Source: Phytopythium helicoides (Eukaryota > Oomycota > Peronosporomycetes > Pythiales > Pythiaceae). From it: 64,000 nt of DNA. The translations under genes were made by a program, and so were the position numbers. The notes under the pieces are model-generated. The model was given only the letters and a program-made list of their open reading frames with translations, ran no database searches and had not been told where the DNA came from. The DNA lies in assembly GCA_024867545.1 (NCBI GenBank), contig JANFNE010000007.1, positions 1,116,001-1,180,000 on the forward strand, written 5' to 3'. Positions 10,047 through 21,198 of this stretch are shown in pieces (position 1 is the stretch's first letter; each line of letters starts with the position of its first letter).

Positions 10047-12534
10047 ATGCTTGGTGGTCATCGAGGCCAGCGGTCACTGCTGCTGCTTCGCGCGCGTTCA
10101 TCAGCGCTCGCTGCCCACTCGCGGAGCGCCCACGGCTCGTGCGCTGACTCGTTCGCGGCGCTGGCGTCGGCGTTCGCGGCCGTCGAGGCGCGTAGCTCCG
10201 CGTCGAACTCGTGGTTTGGCGACTCTCATTTTTCTCAACTTCGCTCTGCAGAGGGTCAAGGGCTCCAGGGACGCGAGCGTCGCGCGGCTGGCGGCGGCGC
10301 TGAGGCCGCTGGTCGCGCTCCCGAGCGCCAGGACGCTGGCGAGCGCACTCTCGCTCTCTGCGGCGCAGGTGGGCAAAGTCAAGGCGAAGAGAGAGAGGCC
10401 GACGCACTCACTGGTGGCTCGGACGGATAGTTGGCGGCCAGCGCATCGCGGGGTGGAGCTGCGATTCGGGACCAAGTCGTTCGCGCAGCTGCTGAAGCAG
10501 CTTGAGCTGGAGAAAAGTGGAGATGAGGACCAGACCATTGACCAGACGCTGACAAGGTGCCAGGACTACGGGCTGGCCACGCGCGAGCTGCTCGAGAACG
10601 GCCGCGTAGCGATTGCGGCTGTGGACAGCGCTGAGAACCCTTTGACAATTGAAGAGGTGCACGAGGAGCTGCTGCGAATCGCCAGCGTGGAGGGTACTGG
10701 CGGTATTGCACGAAAGCAGCAGTGCGCGATGGAACTTCTTCGTCGGTGCCAGTGCGGTAGCGTAATTGCGACTTTGCTCGACGTGTTCGTTGCTGACGAA
10801 GCTGCTGACCTGGTAGGACGCCTGATGAAATTATGTATGTGGTGCGAATCCTCGCGGTAAGCTCCATCCCCGCTCATGTACTAGACCTCGTCGACATACA
10901 GTACTAACTCGAGCACTCTCACATCAGCATCAAAACCTGAGGATTGGCATGGGTGACAAGTCGATTTTGGCGGCACTCGCTGTCGCAAGCCTTCCAGCTA
11001 GGTGCGAGTTCCTTAGAAGAGAAGGAATCGGTTGCTTCTCTGGAAGCCAAGAAATGGATCGAATGTGTCACACGCGTGTACGCTCAACTACCGGATTTCG
11101 GCGCACTAGCAGAGCGATTGCACTCTAACCGCTTCGAAGTGGATGTGGGTGAGAAACTTAAGTGGCTGCCTGCTAATGTGCCTCCGACAGTTGGAGTGCC
11201 TGTGCTAACCATGTCAGCATATCCTGTCGGAAGCGTTGATGCAGTGCTAAGTCGGATGAGCAAATCTGGATGTGCAGCCGCAACATTTGAGTACAAGTAT
11301 GATGGCGCACGGGTTCAGCTGCATTTCGACTCAACGGTCGTACAACCAATCAAGTGAGAACAGTATGAATAGTCAGCGCGTGTTTAGCCGCAATATGGAA
11401 GACACGACGGAGAAGTATGGATCTTTGCTCGATGTTCTGGCGCGTCAAGTGTCTGGGAACGAACCGGTTTCTTTCATTATGGAGGGTGAAGTCGTCGCGC
11501 TAGATCGCGAAACAGGCGCCATGCACCCGTTCCAAGTACTGCAAGCCAAAGCTACGACCGAGTTCTGTCTTTTCGTATTCGACCTTCTTGCCCTCAACGG
11601 CGAAAGCCTCCTCAACGTGCGTATCTCCAGTAATGTATCGAATGCTTGAGCCCTAATCTAATACGCATACGTATTGCAGATGTCTCTCCGGGAGCGCCGC
11701 AAGCGACTGCGAGCTCTTGTCACAGAAGATCCGGGATTCGTGGAGATGGTCAAGTCAATGGATGTTCATCTCACGACGGAAGGTGCAGTTGATGAAGCCC
11801 CGAATATGGAAAATGAGATCCGCGATTTTCTGGAGCGCGCTGTAGCAAGTGGATGCGAAGGGCTGATGGCGAAGATACTTGACGGCGATGACGCGTCCTC
11901 CTATCGCGCAGGCTCCCGTTCGTACTCATGGATGAAGCTTAAGCAAGACTACCTGAATGAGCCGGTTGATGCCGACTCATCTTCATCATCTCAATTTAGC
12001 CATTCCTCTCGCATGAATGTTCGAGACACTGGCTCATTTTTGCCAGACACGCTCGATCTTGTTCCTATTGGTGCTTTCTACGGCAAAGGGAAGCGATCAG
12101 GTGTCTATGGTTCCTTTTTACTGGCTGCATACAACTCGAGCACTGGCAAATTTGAGACTATTGGTAAAGTTGGCTCGGGTTTCTCGGATGCAGAACTCGC
12201 CAAGACCTCAGCTCGTCTCACACCTTTAGCAATCGATGGATCGGCTTCTGTCCCCGACTTTTACGTCAGCAACTCTATTCCAAGCCGCCATCCAGACGTG
12301 TGGTTGGAGCCGTCAGAGGTGTGGGAGATCAAGGCAACGCAGTTGACGACGTCATCATCGTATACCTGCGGCTTTCATATGCTTGAAAGCGACAACTCGA
12401 TGATATCAAAAGGAAAGCGAGGTCTAGCACTGAGATTCCCCCGATTTGTTCGCCAACGACCAGACAAGTCACCAAAGAATGCCACCGACAGCGAGCAGGT
12501 CGTCGAGTTCTTCCGGCAAGCAACTGCAAGTTAG
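10047..12534 (+). CDS. ATP-dependent DNA ligase I-like, spliced and frame-interrupted
   Basis: The likely start is ATG 10047 (MLGGHRGQRSLLLLRARSS), an Arg/Leu-rich N-terminus that could be a mitochondrial presequence. Introns occur near 10,211-10,253 and 10,380-10,445, and one starts at about 10,835. A clear one lies at 11617-11679 (GTGCGT...TTGCAG). The DNA-binding domain is visible (RGVELRFGTKSFAQLL, PLTIEEVHEELLRIAS, LRIGMGDKS). Ligase motif I carries the AMP-accepting Lys in EYKYDGAR. Motif III is FIMEGEVVALD, motif IV EGLMAKIL and motif V WMKLKQDYL. The OB-fold end LRFPRFVRQRPDK matches eukaryotic ligase I. It would seal nicks in replication and repair, possibly in mitochondria too. Frame breaks (+1) occur near 10,977 (ILAAL to LSQAF) and 11,335 (QLHF to TQRSYNQ), so the model needs checking. 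Confidence 0.85.
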
Positions 12535-12599
12535 ATCATAAGTCCAGGCTTACAAATTTTACGATGCCTTGCCCCAACTTTATCCTGCTCGATTTCAGT

Positions 12600-13520
12600 T
12601 TAATTTGGATTACAATGATTGAGGCTTGGTGTCTAGCGAGAGCAAGCGCTGGCATCATATCCCACTCCAGAAGGCAACCGTCAGGACCGATGCAGTTTCG
12701 ATTGGAGTTGAGGAACCTAATGGAGCACAAATCGCCGCTGCCGAGCAGCGCGCCAGAATTATTACTGACCACATGTTGTGTCAGGACTACCCTCGAATGC
12801 AGATCGAGCAAAACAATGCAATAAGTATTTGCAAGCGGCTCGAAAGAGCTTTAGTGCCACATTCCAAACTCGAGAAACCGTGATTGCTGAGCTGGAGAAG
12901 CTGGTGAACCAGGTGGACACCGAACAAAATTCCGCGCTCATGAAGCGAGAAGTTATCCCCAAGGAGTGGAGAAAGAAATAACAGCAGCTAAAATGACGAT
13001 CTCAGCCCAAGCAAGCAAAATTCGAGAGCTTCACCTTCTGGTCGGCCAGCTACCGCAAGCTATGTAGGAGAAACGACAGAAGATCTCGCACATTATTGAC
13101 TATGAAAAGCTGAACGACCAAGCCAAGCAGTGAGTCTATACGCTGTTGGTGTTTCAGTACAAGTTCTGGCACGAACTATTTGGAGCAGCGATACTGGGTG
13201 GAGATTTCATCGCTGCAAGAGTTTGTACGGTAGCGCGCACGAGCTCAATATTCAGTAAGGCGTGGAAGCTGGTACGCGAGCTATCTGAAGGATCAATCAA
13301 ACAAGGAGATCTTAGTGTGGATGTCTGACATGATCCATTCGTTTGGAAATTGCCGTACTTTCCATGCGAGTGGCGACCTAGTTCTTCCAACCTTGCGAAG
13401 GAATTGAAGGGGCTTGACAAGAGTGCACCGTAGCGCTGCTACTTTGGCAACCGCCATGAGATGCGCCCCTTTTACAGTAGTGGGCTGTACGAAAAGTACA
13501 AAGTCAACTACAAGCCACAG
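12600..13520 (+). pseudogene. decayed coil/W-family gene
   Basis: Fragments in several frames line up in the order of the family. Coiled-coil pieces come first (NKYLQAARKSFSATFQ, TVIAELEKLVNQVDTEQ, QKISHIIDYEKLNDQAKQ). Then comes YKFWHE...RYWVEI, corresponding to the FRREHWEWRHW block, and KEILVWMSDMIHSF, corresponding to the DVWLDPSIW block. It ends with RPFYSSGLYEKY, matching the HPFY-x-SEYKSKYP end of the copy at 23315-25297. Multiple stop codons and shifts separate them, so no product is expected. It lies just downstream of the ligase gene. Confidence 0.55.
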
Positions 13521-14275
13521 TAGCTACACTATATCTAGCTAGCTTTCACAGCGAGTGCGGAGCACTGCGCCGCGCGGTGAGAGAGATCAGAGTCTCATCG
13601 ACCGCATACGTCTGTGACGCTCCGCTGTAGTCCGGGAAGAAGCTGGCTGGCCGCGCATGTCAACCGAAGTTACGAATACGCGTCTCCTCGATGGCGCTCT
13701 CGTGCTGGAGTCGTCAAGCTGAACGTCGCGCGCGTTGCTTGGTTTTCGCTGGCGCACGACACTCGCTCATCGACGCAGCTCTCGAGCGTGGCTGAGCGGC
13801 AGTCGATAGACGCAGCTTAGTTTTCGCAACCGTCCGATAGAGCCGCCGCTTGAGCCTCCGTGAAGATCTGTAGCCTGGACGTGAAGCTGAAGCCGAGGCG
13901 AGGTGCTTGGTTTTCGCGAATGCCTGGATCCATCTGCTGCTCTTGATCACGAGAGGGTGCGTCTTCGCCTTGGTCTCCTAGCGCGTGAACCTGGGTCGTG
14001 AGCCGCGCAGAGCAGTTGCTTGAGCTCCATCTTGAAACTTGCCAACTGAGGGGAAGAAAGCTTGGCATCGAATGCCTCGCCCTCACAAGTTGAAGTCCTA
14101 GCTCTTTCATGACATCCCTCCCATTTTACTTGCAACGTGTATGTAAAGGACGATGAACATCCACGATGTTACCAATGAGCGCGCGGCGAAGCCCGAGATA
14201 TCCAGCAGGTCGACTCGGCCACGTCGACACCCAGAGAGTCCTCATGACGCACTTAAGGCGAGTGATCACAATAGT
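13521..14275. repeat. intergenic with imperfect short direct repeats
   Basis: No gene is supportable. Three degenerate copies of a unit containing TTGGTTTTCGC occur near 13,738, 13,817 and 13,907. Their upstream flanks are also alike (GCTGAA...GCG...TGCTTGGTTTTCGC). In one frame on the minus strand they translate as repeated AKTK peptides. The rest is unremarkable. Confidence 0.4.
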
Positions 14276-15325
14276 TCAGTGGCTGCACAATCTATCTTCT
14301 CCTTCCCAATAGCCTACAAACAACTCGCGGAAAAGAGAGAAGAAGTCGGAATTATCAAGCAATCCCAATTCATTCCGCGGCCAGCTCCATGGTTTGCCGT
14401 ACGACCCATCTGGCTTGCACGAGAAGTGGACAAACTTGGCATTAATGGCGAGCTCGGCCGTCGAGTTGAACAGCTTGTTCGATGCATCGGACGGCTGGCG
14501 AAAATCCGAATTCAGCACCGTGTACTCTCCAGGGAGGTAGCGAGCCGTTGTGTTGAAGAAGGCATTGAGGATGTCCATGTCGTAGCCAGCGGAAGACCCT
14601 TGAGCGTTTGCCCACGCTATCATCTCGTCGAATACGGCATTGCTCGGCTCGATGACCATGAGGGTGCTGGCAAAGAACGGTTGCGGTAGCCAGTATGCGG
14701 TCGGTGCGTACAGGGGTGCTGACGGCAGGTGGAATAGATGGTCGAGATTCTGCATTGCGACGGCGTCGGAGTCGAGGAACACCACGCGATCGTACCCCCA
14801 TTCTTGGAAGACTCGCAGCTTCGTCAACGAATTCTTCCAAGTTGGATCTCGAGACTTGGCTCGCATCAAATCGACGTGGACTGTTCGCACGCTTAGCTTC
14901 TCTCGCGCTTGCGTCAGGTGTCTATCGGAGATGCCTTTCCCGTGCAAGATAACAAAGTCGATGCTGCTCGTATCGGCGCCGAGTCGATTGGCGAGGCCGT
15001 CGATGAGCTGTAACGCCGAACACGCGTACTGGTCGCTTGTGACATAGAACATGTAGGCGAATCGTTTGGTAGCTGAATGATCGACACGGCTTGCTTCCGA
15101 GCCTACTCTGGTTGCGTTTACCGGGATACCAGCATGCACCGAGGAGTCTCCAGACGCTGTTGTCGTGATGAACGCATTACTCCCTGACCCAGAAGGGTTG
15201 ATCGCGGATGCTGTGATGAGGAGGGAGACGGTCGTACATAATACGAGGATAGCAAGCAGAGCAACACCATGGGGCAGGCACGAAGCAGCGTGAGATCCGT
15301 GTCGTTGTCTGCTGCTAAGCTCCAT
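14276..15325 (-). CDS. GT8 (glycogenin-like) glycosyltransferase, copy 1
   Basis: The protein has 349 residues from ATG 15325. It is type II membrane topology: a short basic N-terminus, then a signal anchor at about residues 20-42 (VALLAILVLCTTVSLLIT), a Ser/Thr-rich stem, and the catalytic domain from about residue 90 (KRFAYMFYVTSDQYACSAL). GT8 hallmarks are the DxD metal/UDP-sugar motif in VVFLDSDAVAMQNLDH, the YDMDILNAFFN acceptor-loop motif, and HFSCKPDGSYGKPW near the end. It would act in the Golgi or ER, transferring a sugar from a UDP donor. The acceptor is unknown. It is the inverted relative of the two tandem copies at 18.8 and 22.0 kb. Its C-terminus differs (GEDRLCSH versus GEDKWCGQ), and similarity ends close to the ATG. 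Confidence 0.85.
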   Translation of the reverse strand: MELSSRQRHGSHAASCLPHGVALLAILVLCTTVSLLITASAINPSGSGSNAFITTTASGDSSVHAGIPVNATRVGSEASRVDHSATKRFAYMFYVTSDQYACSALQLIDGLANRLGADTSSIDFVILHGKGISDRHLTQAREKLSVRTVHVDLMRAKSRDPTWKNSLTKLRVFQEWGYDRVVFLDSDAVAMQNLDHLFHLPSAPLYAPTAYWLPQPFFASTLMVIEPSNAVFDEMIAWANAQGSSAGYDMDILNAFFNTTARYLPGEYTVLNSDFRQPSDASNKLFNSTAELAINAKFVHFSCKPDGSYGKPWSWPRNELGLLDNSDFFSLFRELFVGYWEGEDRLCSH

Positions 15326-17690
15326 GAGGACTCGTTTAGGGCGCAGTGCTGGAACGTTGCGAAGTGAGAGTCAACTCGGAAGTTACCCATCCATCGACAA
15401 TACGCATTTCCAAAACACCACGCATGGTCTTGTGGTCCCCAATTTCACTGTTTGGAGGCATTGCAAGCGTACAACTCAATCGACAGCTGGCGCCGCAACA
15501 TCAAGTAGGCAACCGTGTAAACTTGATTGCGTTCAATGCGATAAACGGGAAACTGTCAGTGAGTTGCCTGCAGATTCTGCGTTGACAGGACTGGCCTTGC
15601 GATTCAGGATTCAGTGGCACAGAAAGGAGCACTGTGCTTTCACGTGATCACCTCGTCATTTATGGGATGCTCTCGAATAAAATGTACAGCGACAATACAC
15701 GCTGATCGTCTCTGGTTGATCGTCTGCTCGGGACTGAACCTCTATCCCTGTGGATTGGACGTGATCAGATTTGAGCATGCAAGGGTACCTGCGACCAGCC
15801 TCAGAGAGGCTCGAAATCGGCAAGCAACCCCGTCGACTAACTCCTCTTTCTTCCTTGTCAGGTTGATTAGTGACAAAAAATAATCACTCAAAAGCCCTCG
15901 TCGAGGATGCATAGAGACACTGTGCTATCGCCGATGGCATATCGAGCTGCAAAGACTCTGCAAGAGCCACGCCTAACAGAAAATCCAGTGCACTATCTTC
16001 GTAAACATGTTGATTCGCCATCTGCAAGGCAAATCATTTCAACTATCACTAACAGCAGATACGATGGGTAAAGTACCAATACCAGTCTACTGACGACTGG
16101 TCTCTATAGCCTGGCTGTGCCAGGGACATGAGGGAAGCTCAAAGCTTGTCGCTCCACCTTTGTAATCTTCGCTCGGCGTTCGGAGGCACGTCTAGTATGG
16201 ATCGCGAGAACGGCGGAGGTGTTGCTCCGTGGTGCTCTTCTTGTCTTTCTCCTCGAGTGTTCACGTTTGGCTATCTTCATTCCAACACTCCTCTCTGATA
16301 CCTTCTAGATCGGAGAGCAATCAATATCCTAGTCAGAGCCACCGAGAACATTTTTTTTATGCCGCGACGTATGTATCGAACGTTGGCAATCAGCTGCCAA
16401 GCTTTAGTGATCGAGATCGTTTGCCAATGTGATCGCGAGGATCTTGAACAAGCAAGGGATGCTCATCCTACAACACGTCCAATTTGATGGAGTCATTTAT
16501 GGGCTGGGTGACCATTTCGTGGAGATTGTAGAAAGGGGCTGGGCTTGCATGGGGCTGTCGAGGCACCGATTCTTGAAAAGGTTGTTGGGCGATGGACTCT
16601 ACGTTTAGCCAACGCTCTCTGTGATTCAAACATTGCAGTTGAGGAGTAGGAATAAACGACTGCTGACTCTCCGAGGGTCCTGCCATTGAGACAAGCGATA
16701 CTGTGGTCATTGAGCTTGCCGCCGTCCACTCATGGTTTGCCAGAGCCCATGGTTGAGCTATAAAAATATCATTTCACGTCGAGCGATTGAGCTGTACCCT
16801 CGCTGACTGGCATTTGTCCACTGCAAGTCAAAGTCCACATTGTGATCACTAAACCGCGGGAGCCGAAAGATCGCGTTTTGCCTTTCCGCAGCAAGGACGA
16901 GGTCGACGGCGCACATGCTCCGTGCCGCGCGACCGCCAAGCGAGTCGAGACGAGCGCGATCTGTAGCTTCGACAGCATGGAAGCCGTAAACTCTGAAGTC
17001 CTGAGGCGCTGGAAGAAGACGCCGCGCGCGTGAGTTGAGGGGCTTCGACCGAGAGAAAGGCCAAGTGACGCGCTTCTTCGTTCCCTGCTGCCTGCTCACG
17101 AGTAGAAGGACGTCCAAGGGAACAGAGATTCGAGGCCAAAAACAACACTGCGGAGCTAGCGCAAGTTAAGATGCCAAGTAACGACGCCACGAGTGTGCTC
17201 AAAGATCGTTCTCCTCGATCACGTGACGAAACGCGAGGTCGGTGCCGCGATCAAGTAGCAAGCAGCAAGTAGCTGGGAGAAGGTGGGTGGGTACGCCAGT
17301 CAAATCCATTGACCCGAAGTGTACTGCGATTTGTTGGTTTAGATGGTAGCGGTAGAGGAGTTCGTTTGCTGTATTTCATTGTAGCCTCCAGGCCCCCGAA
17401 CGTCCAGTGAAGACGACGTTGCGAAAAATCGACGCGACGTGCTCGACATAGGCCACATGCCTCTGTCGCGCTTTCAAAGCGTAGCAAATGAGCGGCATCC
17501 CCTCGCTGCACTACTCCCAGGTTAGTGTCTTTGCTTCAAGCGCAAACCAGAGCTTCGTACTCGCTACCAGTGAGTCACGTGGGCTGTGATAATAGGCTGT
17601 TGGTCAAGGCACAGCCCACACTTCCACCCGAAGCTCTCACCTGCTGTCGGTTCTCGGCAATGCATGCAAACTCAGACAGGACAGCGCCCT
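15326..17690. other. long gene-poor spacer
   Basis: About 2.4 kb lies between GT8 copy 1 and the tandem array. Only short ORFs occur, none resembling a known protein. One minus-strand piece at 16469-16710 (80 residues, Gln/Pro-rich: NVESIAQQPFQESVPRQPH) could be the tail of a lost gene. No RNA gene or mobile-element protein was recognised. Confidence 0.4.
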
Positions 17691-17945
17691 AACACCAATA
17701 CGATGCAGACAGCATTAAACCAGTCCACTACTCGACATGATGTAGCGGAGGAGAGGCACTCTGCGTCTGCAGCTGTGGTCGTAGTGAGTCTTGCGACGTC
17801 CTCTGCAGCGAGTAACTCGCCGTCGACACCTCTTGTTGCGGCCATGTCGACTTCAACGAGAGCTTTAGGCTCTCAAAGTGACACGAATACGACTAGCCCC
17901 ATCAGCGACCGATCTAGCAATTCTGTAGGCAGATGGAGGGATTGA
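17690..17945 (+). pseudogene. 3'-truncated internal fragment of a coil/W gene (left edge of tandem array)
   Basis: From 17,713 (AACCAGTCCACTACTCGACATGA...) this matches, with few changes, the linker region of the coil/W genes at about 20,876 and 24,080. It encodes the same Ser/Thr/Ala-rich peptide (SAASNSPSTPLVAAMSTSTR). The coiled-coil N-terminus is absent. The sequence leaves the coding frame at a short deletion where the intact copy has SKRQRFYRQLEG. It marks the left boundary of the ~3.2-kb tandem unit. Confidence 0.7.
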
Positions 17946-18819
17946 CATCGATACCGTTCCGGGAACTGTCTCTTGCTCCTTCTAGAGCAAGGAACGAAAA
18001 GAGGACTATTCGGAGCGTTTGAGCCGTGGATGTTTTGCACATCCTGTGCATGACACTGTGCCTGACAGAGTGATCACTCGACACCCGTGTGACACTGAGC
18101 GTACCACTGAATCCTGAATCACAGTCAGAGCCGTGTCTTCTGGACACTGCGCCGTCACGAAGTGATCCCGCACACGGGAAAGAACGACCAGCAGGACAAC
18201 GTTCCAAACCAGCAAAAAGATTGGAGATCCACACACCTGTCACATTGCGACTCGCGATGGAACGATAACGAGGATGCCCGCTTTCGGATGTGCTGGAGTG
18301 TTGAATCAAAACTTTAAGACCTAAACATTTGGTTCTTGAGCTCGAGTGTTGTTATTGTGGACGGCAGCCTTGGCATTGCACCTGAGTCCCTGTCGCCTGC
18401 ACAGAGTTTTAGAATCAACGAGCTAGTGTAACTGGTACTAGATACAATCTGCCCGTTCCTGCACTTCCCGTTCATGCTGGCAGAGATAACATCTGTGTGA
18501 CACAGAACAGAAGCATCCTGAATCGCCTCAGAGGTCTCATGCATGACTACCAATCATTGACTGGTCGCTTACGGGACCGCAATCAAACCTGACCACCTTG
18601 CTTACTGCAGAAGCAATGCGGAACATGAATGGCGAAGTGTGTTCGCTACTGCAACCACTTGATAAGATAGACCAGCCGTGTCGATTGTACACAGTTCCAA
18701 ACAGTGAAATCGAGACTACTCAGCACGCAGTGTTCGAAGTACTGTTCGTCCTTGTAGGACAGCTAGCTTTCCAGTCGAGTCTCACTTTGCATCATACGAC
18801 GGCCAAGGCGAGAGACCTA
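17946..18819. other. spacer of tandem unit 1
   Basis: Non-coding sequence that is homologous to 21,199-22,027 in unit 2. Shared text includes GGACTATTCGGAGCGTTTGA and CAGAGCCGTGTCTTCTGGAC, with many indels. It should hold the promoter of the GT8 gene at 18820. Confidence 0.5.
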
Positions 18820-19869
18820 ATGGAGCTTGAGAGCAGGCTACGACACGGATCTCACGCTGCTTCGCGCCTGCACCGTGGAGCTACTCTGGTTGCTGTCCTC
18901 GTATTATGTATGGTCGCCTCCATCCTCATCACAGGATCCATGATCGACCCTTCTGGGTCAGGGAGCAATGCGTTCATCGCGACAAGAGCGTCTAGAGACT
19001 CCTCGGTGCATGCTAGTATTCCGGTAAACGCAACCAGAGTAGGCTCGGAAGCAAGCCGTGTCGATCCTTCAGCTACCAAACGATTTGCCTACATGTTCTA
19101 TGTCACAAGCGACCAGTACGCGTGTTCGGCGTTACAGCTCATCGACGGCCTCGCCAACCGACTCGGCGCCGATACGAGCAGCATCGACTTTGTTATCTTG
19201 CACGGGAAAGGCATCTCCGATAGACACCTGACGCAAGCGCGAGAGAAGCTAAGCGTGCGAACAGTCCACGTCGATTTGATGCGAGCCAAGTCTCGAGATC
19301 CAACTTGGAAGAATTCGTTGACGAAGCTGCGAGTCTTCCAAGAATGGGGGTACGATCGTGTGGTGTTCCTCGACTCCGACGCCGTCGCAATGCAGAATCT
19401 CGATCATCTATTCCACCTGCCGCCAGCACCCCTGTACGCACCGACCGCATACTGGCTACCGCAACCGTTCTTTGCCAGCACCCTCATGGTCATCGAGCCG
19501 AGCAATGCCGTATTCGACGAGATGATAGCGTGGGCAAACGCTCAAGGGTCTTCCGCTGGCTACGACATGGACATCCTCAATGCCTTCTTCAACACAACGG
19601 CTCGCTACCTCCCTGGAGAGTACACGGTGCTGAATTCGGATTTTCGCCAGCCGTCCGATGCATCGAACAAGCTGTTCAACTCGACGGCCGAGCTCGCCAT
19701 TAATGCCAAGTTTGTCCACTTCTCGTGCAAGCCAGATGGGTCGTACGGCAAACCATGGAGCTGGCCGCGGAATGAATTGGGATTGCTTGATAACTCCAAC
19801 TTCTTCTCTCTTTTCCGCGAGTTGTTTGTAGGCTATTGGGAAGGAGAAGACAAGTGGTGCGGCCAATGA
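18820..19869 (+). CDS. GT8 glycosyltransferase, copy 2
   Basis: The protein has 349 residues from ATG 18820 (MELESRLRHGSHAAS). The frame is open upstream, but this ATG aligns with the starts of the other two copies. Topology and motifs are as expected for a Golgi/ER GT8 enzyme: signal anchor at about 20-42 (TLVAVLVLCMVASILITG), DxD in FLDSDAVAMQN, and KPDGSYGKPW near the C-terminus. The catalytic domain is virtually identical to copies 1 and 3, while the anchor and stem carry most of the differences. It lies about 240 bp upstream of a truncated coil/W gene on the same strand, an arrangement repeated in unit 2. Confidence 0.85.
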   Translation: MELESRLRHGSHAASRLHRGATLVAVLVLCMVASILITGSMIDPSGSGSNAFIATRASRDSSVHASIPVNATRVGSEASRVDPSATKRFAYMFYVTSDQYACSALQLIDGLANRLGADTSSIDFVILHGKGISDRHLTQAREKLSVRTVHVDLMRAKSRDPTWKNSLTKLRVFQEWGYDRVVFLDSDAVAMQNLDHLFHLPPAPLYAPTAYWLPQPFFASTLMVIEPSNAVFDEMIAWANAQGSSAGYDMDILNAFFNTTARYLPGEYTVLNSDFRQPSDASNKLFNSTAELAINAKFVHFSCKPDGSYGKPWSWPRNELGLLDNSNFFSLFRELFVGYWEGEDKWCGQ

Positions 19870-20109
19870 AGGCGGCTGCATCGAGGTCATCTGCACTGCG
19901 TGACCACCTCACAGGCACCAGACCCTCTCCACTCGTGGACAGAAGCAGCAAAACGACTTGGCGGTCGTGGCATCCGTTGGCAGCCTTGGATTCGAAGGTG
20001 TAGCCATGTGCGAGCAGAATCCGATATTTCAATCCTGGCACCGACACTCGTCATTGCCGCTTCAAGCCCCGCAAGTGCAAGCTTTTGGCCACGGTGGAGG
20101 TCGCAGAGG

Positions 20110-21198
20110 ATGGCCAACGCCGCTGCGGATGTGGCGACGCTACGCGACTTTCGGTGTCTCCTGAGCCACGCGGACGTGCTGGTGGGTCGCTGCGGGTCGC
20201 TGGCGGCGGTCGTTGCACGGTTGGACGAGCTGGAGCGCCTCAATGAACTTGTGAGGAATGAAAACAAGCTGCGGAAGCTGCAGTTGGATGAGTTGGTGCG
20301 GCGGAGCACGCAGATCAAGACGGAGAAGGAGGCGCTGGAGCATCGGTGCGCTTTGGCAGAAGCGCGCGTCGACCAGCTGCGCAGTTTAAACCTGCAGGCG
20401 ACGAGAGACAACGAGGAGCTCACGCTGGAACTCCACGAGCGGGGTGCGGAGTTGGCCAAGGCAGGACTGAAGACTGGCGAGATGGATCGTCAGAACAAGG
20501 AACTCAAGAGACAGATTGGGCTCATGTTGCAACAGCTTCGTGAAAAGCGCGCGTCATTCGCTGAGGCTTCTGGGCGGTTGGCGGAGTTGGAGCGGCAGCA
20601 CAAGCAGATTGAGAGCGAGAATGCAGCGTTGAAGCAGAAACTGTGTCAACGCATGGTGCCACAGCAGCAGTACACCGGGACAACAATCGAGAGCTGCGTG
20701 TGTGGAAGTGATGCTGATTTTCTGTCGACGATACCGCAAGCTCCGAGTGGTGGTGTTTTGATCAATTCCAGCAACAACGATACCCGCGCGATTCTTTCGC
20801 TACGCGAGACCAACAGTGTGTCCTCATCGACGTATTTGCTGTCAGCCGCTTCTGTAGTCGCTGCTGGCATCTTGAACCAGTCCACTACTCGACATGAAGT
20901 TGTGGAGGAGAGGCACTCTGCGTCTGCGGCTGTGGTCGAAGTAAGTCTTGCGACGTCCTCTGCAGCGAGTAACTCGCCGTCGACACCTCTTGTTGCGGCC
21001 ATGTCGACTTCAACGAGAGCGTTGAGCGCTCAAAGTGACACGAATACGATTAGCCCTGTTCGCGCTTCTACAGGCAAATTGATTGCAATACCGGTTCGGA
21101 TTTTGATTCGTGCAGTTTCTAGAGCAAGGAGAGGAGAGGACTATTCGGAGCGTTTGAGCCGTGGTTGCTTTGCACATCCTGTGCATGACTGTTCCTGA
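20110..21198 (+). CDS. coil/W-family protein lacking the Trp-rich C-terminal domain (truncated copy)
   Basis: The protein has 362 residues from ATG 20110 (MANAAADVATLRDF). An upstream open frame lacks an ATG. A long coiled coil spans about residues 30-190 (ELERLNELVRNENKLRKLQ, NKELKRQIGLMLQQLREKR, ELERQHKQIESENAALKQK). A Cys/Asp motif (VCGSDADFLS) and a Ser/Thr-rich linker follow. The tandem-unit junction then replaces the Trp-rich domain with an unrelated tail (VRASTGKLIAIP...VHDCS). It is almost identical to residues 1-320 of the full copy at 23315. It may be non-functional, or it may act as a dimerising partner without the C-domain. Confidence 0.65.
   Translation: MANAAADVATLRDFRCLLSHADVLVGRCGSLAAVVARLDELERLNELVRNENKLRKLQLDELVRRSTQIKTEKEALEHRCALAEARVDQLRSLNLQATRDNEELTLELHERGAELAKAGLKTGEMDRQNKELKRQIGLMLQQLREKRASFAEASGRLAELERQHKQIESENAALKQKLCQRMVPQQQYTGTTIESCVCGSDADFLSTIPQAPSGGVLINSSNNDTRAILSLRETNSVSSSTYLLSAASVVAAGILNQSTTRHEVVEERHSASAAVVEVSLATSSAASNSPSTPLVAAMSTSTRALSAQSDTNTISPVRASTGKLIAIPVRILIRAVSRARRGEDYSERLSRGCFAHPVHDCS

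Noticed and set aside
2222..11360. Programmed +1 frameshifting as explanation for the many frame changes
   Set aside because: The sites share no common slippery motif, some changes go the other way, and genes elsewhere in the window do not show them. Assembly error or decay is simpler.
14442..15047. Long ORFs antisense or out of frame to the GT8 genes (also at 19.3-19.9 and 22.5-23.1 kb)
   Set aside because: They repeat at the same offset in all three copies because the coding strand is conserved. They are shadows with no protein-like features.
16469..16729. Gln/Pro-rich minus-strand ORFs as a transcription-factor gene
   Set aside because: Only ~80 residues, no DNA-binding domain, no upstream exon. 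Kept only as a note in the spacer entry.
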